64,000 nucleotides of DNA from Owenia fusiformis (taxonomy: Eukaryota; Annelida; Polychaeta; Sabellida; Oweniidae): NCBI GenBank assembly GCA_903813345.2, contig CAIIXF020000008.1, positions 24,290,822-24,354,821 of the forward strand, given 5' to 3'. The position numbers and the translations under genes were made by a program. Positions 59,693 to 64,000 of the stretch are shown here, piece after piece; within the stretch, counting starts at the first letter, position 1, and every line of letters starts with the position of its first letter. Under the pieces are notes generated by a model. It was given only the letters and a program-made list of their open reading frames with translations, was not told the DNA's origin and made no database searches.

Positions 59693-60358
59693 AACTAGAT
59701 AACAGCAATGCAAAAGCATAGCAAATCCCATCTTCTTTGGAAATGGCCATCTATATGCAAAATTGTCATTTTAATATGATTCTAAGTATTTACGTATAAA
59801 ATTTCAAGCAAAATCACTGTACTACTTTTCCAGCTATAGCAAAAAACGTAAATATAACACACATAAAAATGGCCACCATTTTTCAAAATGGCCACCTACA
59901 TGTAGTAGCCAAAGTGTTATCAAACAGTGTACCATGCTTCCACATATCAATTTTAAACAAAATCACTCACTACTTTTCGAGTTACAGCAAAAATCGTAAA
60001 ATAGCATGTAACGGCCACTATATTTCAAGATGCCCACCATTTGATTTTCAACTAAATCAGTATCCTTCATAATTTTAGGCATCAAAAACATAATAATATT
60101 ACAGTTTATGTCGTAAATAAAATACTGTAAAATTGACACTAGAATGGCAGCCATTTTAAAACTGGTGGCCATTTTGAAAATCAGAGCAGAACTTATATGG
60201 GACATATACATATAAAATATAAATAATATTGGGCAAACAGCATTTGTATTATTGCCCAGAGAGACAAATAGATGGATGTATGGACGAACGGATGGGTGGA
60301 TGTATTAACGGATGGAGCCATTCTCTATATCCCCCCAAACTTCTTACGATGGAATAAT
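59693..60358. repeat. Dispersed repeat B, complete copy
   Basis: Starts AACTAGATAACAGCAATGC, contains AAAATGGCCACCATTTTTCA, ends with ATGGACGAACGGATGGGTGG and CTATATCCCCCCAAACTTCT, then TGGAATAAT. About 666 bp, same boundaries as 16038-16760. Confidence 0.78.
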
Positions 60359-60359
60359 A

Positions 60360-60895
60360 AATTATTATTATATACCCAATATGTAACACTAATCCTGATT
60401 GGTCAATACCTAGTCACGTGTTCCGAAATAGATTTACTATTTCCCTCGGAAAGTTATATTCCCTCAAATGTGACGTCAGCGGGAATATACATTTGAACTA
60501 TTGCCCGCTGACGTCACAATTGCAAGCTCTATTACCCTTGGAAACGTCTGCTCATCATAACTGCGCAGACGAAAAACAGAAAAATGGAGGATGAGCACAA
60601 ACACAAATCAACTCTGTTCACCATGACAGACGTGCGTGAACGATACAATATAAGCAACGTGTATAAAGTTCCCTAAGCTCAATACGTCTGTGTAATTTCA
60701 AGTGTTATGATAATCTATTCCGCGTGTTAAACGCGATTGAATTTGTCAAGTGAGAGTCTCAGAGGCAAAAATTTCTGTTGAGCATCTGATGACGTCACAG
60801 CTTATAATGCTAACAATGGACCCGGGGAGGGGGCTTTCTAAGCCTTTTTGGCCTTCGCAGAGGAAACGGGACAAGAGTCAGTATAAGGTATATAA
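60360..60895 (+). mobile_element. CpG-rich module with short ATG frame, partner of hairpin C
   Basis: Contains TGATTGGTCA and GTCACGTG as in 6509-6535, a CGCTGACGTCA pair (60473 and 60508), and ATGGAGGATGAGCACAAACA at 60584 opening a 30-codon frame. Much higher CpG than the surroundings. Layout parallels 6486-6783. Confidence 0.45.
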
Positions 60896-60899
60896 TAAA

Positions 60900-61070
60900 A
60901 CAAATAGTGACTGCCTAATTTCGAGCAATAGTGTAAATGATTTCCCCTTGGGAATATCCTCTACAATATACTATTCCCTCAGCCTGCGGCTTCGGGAATA
61001 GTACATTGTAGAGGATATTCCCTCGGGGAAATAATTTACACTATTGCCCTCAATGGCAGTCACTATTTGT
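60900..61070. repeat. Hairpin module C
   Basis: 171-bp near-palindrome: ACAAATAGTGACTGCC...GGCAGTCACTATTTGT outside, GGAATATCCTCTACAATATA and complement inside, loop with CAGCCTGCGGCTTCGG. Preceded by TATAATAAAACAAAT as in hairpin A. Confidence 0.88.
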
Positions 61071-61193
61071 ATATTATTCAATAAACAAAGTCAACATTAT
61101 AGAGTCAATAACAGAGCCATTGTTTAAGAAATGTACTGACTATAGAAGCTAAGGGTAACTACATGACTACCCATTACATGTGAAAATCAATGA

Positions 61194-61830
61194 AAACTAG
61201 ATAACAGCAATGTCAAAGTGTAGAAAATCCCATGGAATAGCCATGGCTGACATTTTTACAAAATCCTTCAACTACATTTTCAGTTGTAGCAAAAATAGTA
61301 AAATAACATATATAAAAATGGCCACCATTTTTCCTGTCTTGCAGCGAAAGTGTCATAAGATGAGTGAGCAATGCTTATAAGTATTCACATATCAAATATG
61401 AACATAATCGCTCTATTACTTTTTGAATCATAGTAAAAAAAAGGAAAATAACACACACTAGCCAAAGTGTCATAAAACAGTGTGACATGCGTATCATTAT
61501 TCATGTATTCACAAATTAAATATGAACAAAATCATAAGAAGGAAAAATCATAAAATAGCGTGTAAAGGCCACCATTTTTTAAGATGCCTGCCATGTGTTT
61601 CTTAAATAGCTACATTTCTAGCGTTATTAATGTCCTATAAAACTTTTTTATACTTAAAACATATTGCTATTACAGTTTTGAATATTGTACCTAAATTACT
61701 GTAAAATCGGTACTAAAATGGCCATCATTTTTAAACCAGAGGCCATTTTGAAAATCAGCTTTCAAGCAGTACTTCTACTCTCATAGAGCATATGTGTACA
61801 AATATGAATGAAATCTGGCCAATGGTTCCA
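61194..61830. repeat. Dispersed repeat B, copy lacking terminal tract
   Basis: Starts AACTAGATAACAGCAATGTC. Contains the uninterrupted ATTTCTAGCGTTATTAATGT stretch (about 61611) that serves as the empty site for the TTAA MITE at 38940. Fades before the microsatellite end. Confidence 0.7.
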
Positions 61831-61989
61831 ATAATCAAGTGAGAAGTAATATATTTGGTCTCGGCTGACTAGCTTTCTTAGTAACCAGGTGCTACTATTA
61901 TCATACAGGTAAAGTATTTGGATACAAATCGACCTCCTTCTTGGTGAAAATGATGATGAAAATGACCAGTGTGAATGCCTATACACATG

Positions 61990-62580
61990 TATATATCGAT
62001 GTTAGACAAGTACACCATAGCATTTAAATTTATACCTCAATTCAGTGGCATACAGGCAGGATTGATTTCATATATTTTAAGATCAATTGTATTGTTTGGC
62101 TGAAACCAACACTTTTATTTCAGTAACTCTAGCTTGATCTATCAACACAATGTCTATGGGAACATGACGGTTGCCCAAACTGACACAATTCTTTTTTTAA
62201 ACTTTTTGCACTTTCAAAAACATTTTGTTTTGATAACACTTCAAGTGTTTTAATAGCATCAACTGCAGAGTAAAATCAATATCTGTTGGGGCACATATAA
62301 TGGAGATTCGATGTGTACTCTAAAGGTTGTTGACATTTTCCCCTGTTTAATAGTATGTAATGCTGCTCTTTACTTAAAATAGATAAAAACTATCCCAAGT
62401 ACATCCAAAAGCTTTTCCTTTAAAGTTGACTGGCCTTCACAAAAAAATTCTTGTGGAAAGAGCACTGCAATAATATTCATTACATATACAAGAAATCGAT
62501 TGAAATGCATTTGTTAGACTGATATCGATAACTAAAAAAATAGTACCGTGGGTACTGGGCTCACATGGTGTTGCTCAAAA
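61990..62580. other. No gene seen
   Basis: AT-rich sequence between the dispersed repeat and the terminal tandem array. Confidence 0.4.
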
Positions 62581-62589
62581 GTGAATGAT

Positions 62590-64000
62590 GGCTAAAATGA
62601 CTGAAAAAAAAATGGATATAATTTTTTGCTGATTTTTTGTAAAATTATTATTTCAAGCCACTTGCCACTATTTTGGACTGACTGAGAGACAGATGGACAA
62701 ATCGATGTTAAGTAAAATGGCTGAAAAAAAACGGATATAATTTTTTGCCAATTATTTGTAACAAAATTATTTCATACAACTACTCTTTTCAGTGACATGG
62801 GTTTTTGCAATGCAGGACACCTGAAATTATTTGTAAAGCTAGGAAATGGGCCAAAATTGAATTTCGCGAGACAAACATGGCGACCATTTTGAAAATAGGC
62901 AAGCTTTTGAACCAGGAGTCATAGGGGAGTTTTTTGTATTGATGTTGAACAAAAATAACTTGAAACTGGAATCCTATCGACAGAGGTTTTAAGCAAATGG
63001 TCCAAAAGAGGATTTCGCGAAACAGATGGACAAATCAATGTTAACTAAAATGGCTGAAAATAAAAAAATGGATATAATTTTTTGCTGATTTTTCGTAACA
63101 AAATTATTTCATACAACTACTCTTTACAGTGACATGGCTTTTTACATTATGCAGGACAGCTGAAATTATTTGTAAAGCTAGGAAATGGGCCAAAAGTGAA
63201 TTTCGCGAGACAAGAATGGCGACCATTTTGAAAATAGGCTAGCTTTTGAACCAAGAGTCATCGACAGAGGGTTTAATGCAAATGGTCCAAAAGTGGATTT
63301 TGGAAGACAGATGGACAAATCAATGTTAACTAAAATGGCTGAAAATAAAAAAATGGATATAATTTTTTGCTGATTTTTCGTAACAAAATTATTTCATACA
63401 ACTACTCTTTACAGTGACATGGCTTTTTACAATGCAGGACACTTGAAATTATTTGTAAAGCTAGGAAATGGGCCAAAAGTGAATTTCGCGAGACAAGAAT
63501 GGCGGCCATTTTGAAAATAGGTGAGCTTTTGAACCAGAAGTCATAGGGGAGTTTTCTGTATTGATGTTGAACAGAAATAACTTAAAACAGGGATCCTATC
63601 GACAGAGGTTTTAAAACGTGCCACTGTTGTTGACGGAAAAGTGGCTTTCGCAAGTCAGATGGACAAATCAATGTTAACTAAAATGGCTGAAAATAAATAT
63701 GGATATAATTTTTCGCTGATTTTTTGTAACAAAATTATTTCATATATCTACTCTTTACATTGAAATGGATTTTTACAATGTAGGACACCTGAAATTATTT
63801 GTAAAGCTAGGAAATGGGTCAAAAGTGAATTTCACGAAACAAAAATGGCGGCCATTTTGAAAATAGGCGAGCTTTTGAACCAGGAGTCATAGGGGGGTTT
63901 TCTGTATTGATGTTGAACAGAAATAACTTAAAACAGGAATCCTATTGACAGAGGTTTTAAAAGTGCCACTTTTGTTGACGGACGGACGGACGGACACACG
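62590..64000. repeat. Tandem array of long units running off the window
   Basis: ATGGATATAATTTTTTGCTG recurs at about 62613, 62732, 63068, 63354 and 63699. Full units are about 290-340 bp and contain GGACACCTGAAATTATTTGT, AAGCTAGGAAATGGGCCAAA, GCGGCCATTTTGAAAATAGG and GACAGAGGTTTTAA. Ends at the window edge in a GACGGACGGACGGACGGACA tract. Confidence 0.88.

Overview
The window looks like nuclear DNA from a marine invertebrate animal. The evidence is one very long spliced gene with GT-AG introns, AT-rich introns packed with repeats, many decayed non-LTR retrotransposons, Tc1/mariner, hAT-like, TTAA-type and other cut-and-paste transposon relics, and no bacterial gene organisation. I cannot name the species from sequence alone. 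A lophotrochozoan or invertebrate deuterostome would fit the repeat types, but that is inference.

The only host gene I can support is an eight-repeat (annexin A6-like) annexin on the minus strand, running from about 55,556 down to a stop codon at 21,660. I could assemble 15 exons. All are GT-AG, all keep frame across every junction, and together they encode about 704 residues. Exons 1-9 encode four diverged annexin repeats that have lost the canonical GxGT calcium loops. Exon 10 encodes a Lys/Pro/Ser/Asp-rich linker plus the start of repeat 5. Exons 11-15 complete repeats 5-8, and repeats 5, 6 and 8 keep GxGT loops. The two halves are paralogous and exon lengths repeat between them (114+91=205, 149=149, 102+76=178), so an ancient internal duplication is still visible in the gene structure. 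The true 5' end may lie upstream of 55,556.

Layout: 1-9,410 is flank plus an 8.6-kb composite insertion with TA target duplication and CAGG-type ends. Inside it lie a 537-bp palindromic element, a LINE split by a 2.2-kb giant foldback element made of minisatellite arms, and hairpin modules. 9,411-15,060 holds dispersed repeats, pentanucleotide arrays and a 4-kb element with about 300-bp inverted ends. 15,100-21,200 is dispersed repeats and a Crypton-like recombinase fragment. 21,200-55,560 is the annexin gene, whose introns carry LINE fragments (29.8-38.3 kb), a dead Tc1 element, tandem arrays (27.1, 40.0 kb) and several MITEs. 55,560-64,000 is intron or upstream flank with a mariner-like element, dispersed repeats, a large hairpin module and a tandem array that runs off the window.

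The most interesting non-gene signals are: (i) a group of non-autonomous elements that begin CACTG and make 5-bp target duplications, one of them proved by a paralogous empty site in this same window; (ii) the foldback element with roughly 800-bp minisatellite arms; (iii) hairpin modules linked to short ATG-bearing segments and a Crypton-like (DUF3504) fragment; (iv) a dispersed family beginning AACTAGA and ending in a GGACGG-type microsatellite plus a conserved tail.
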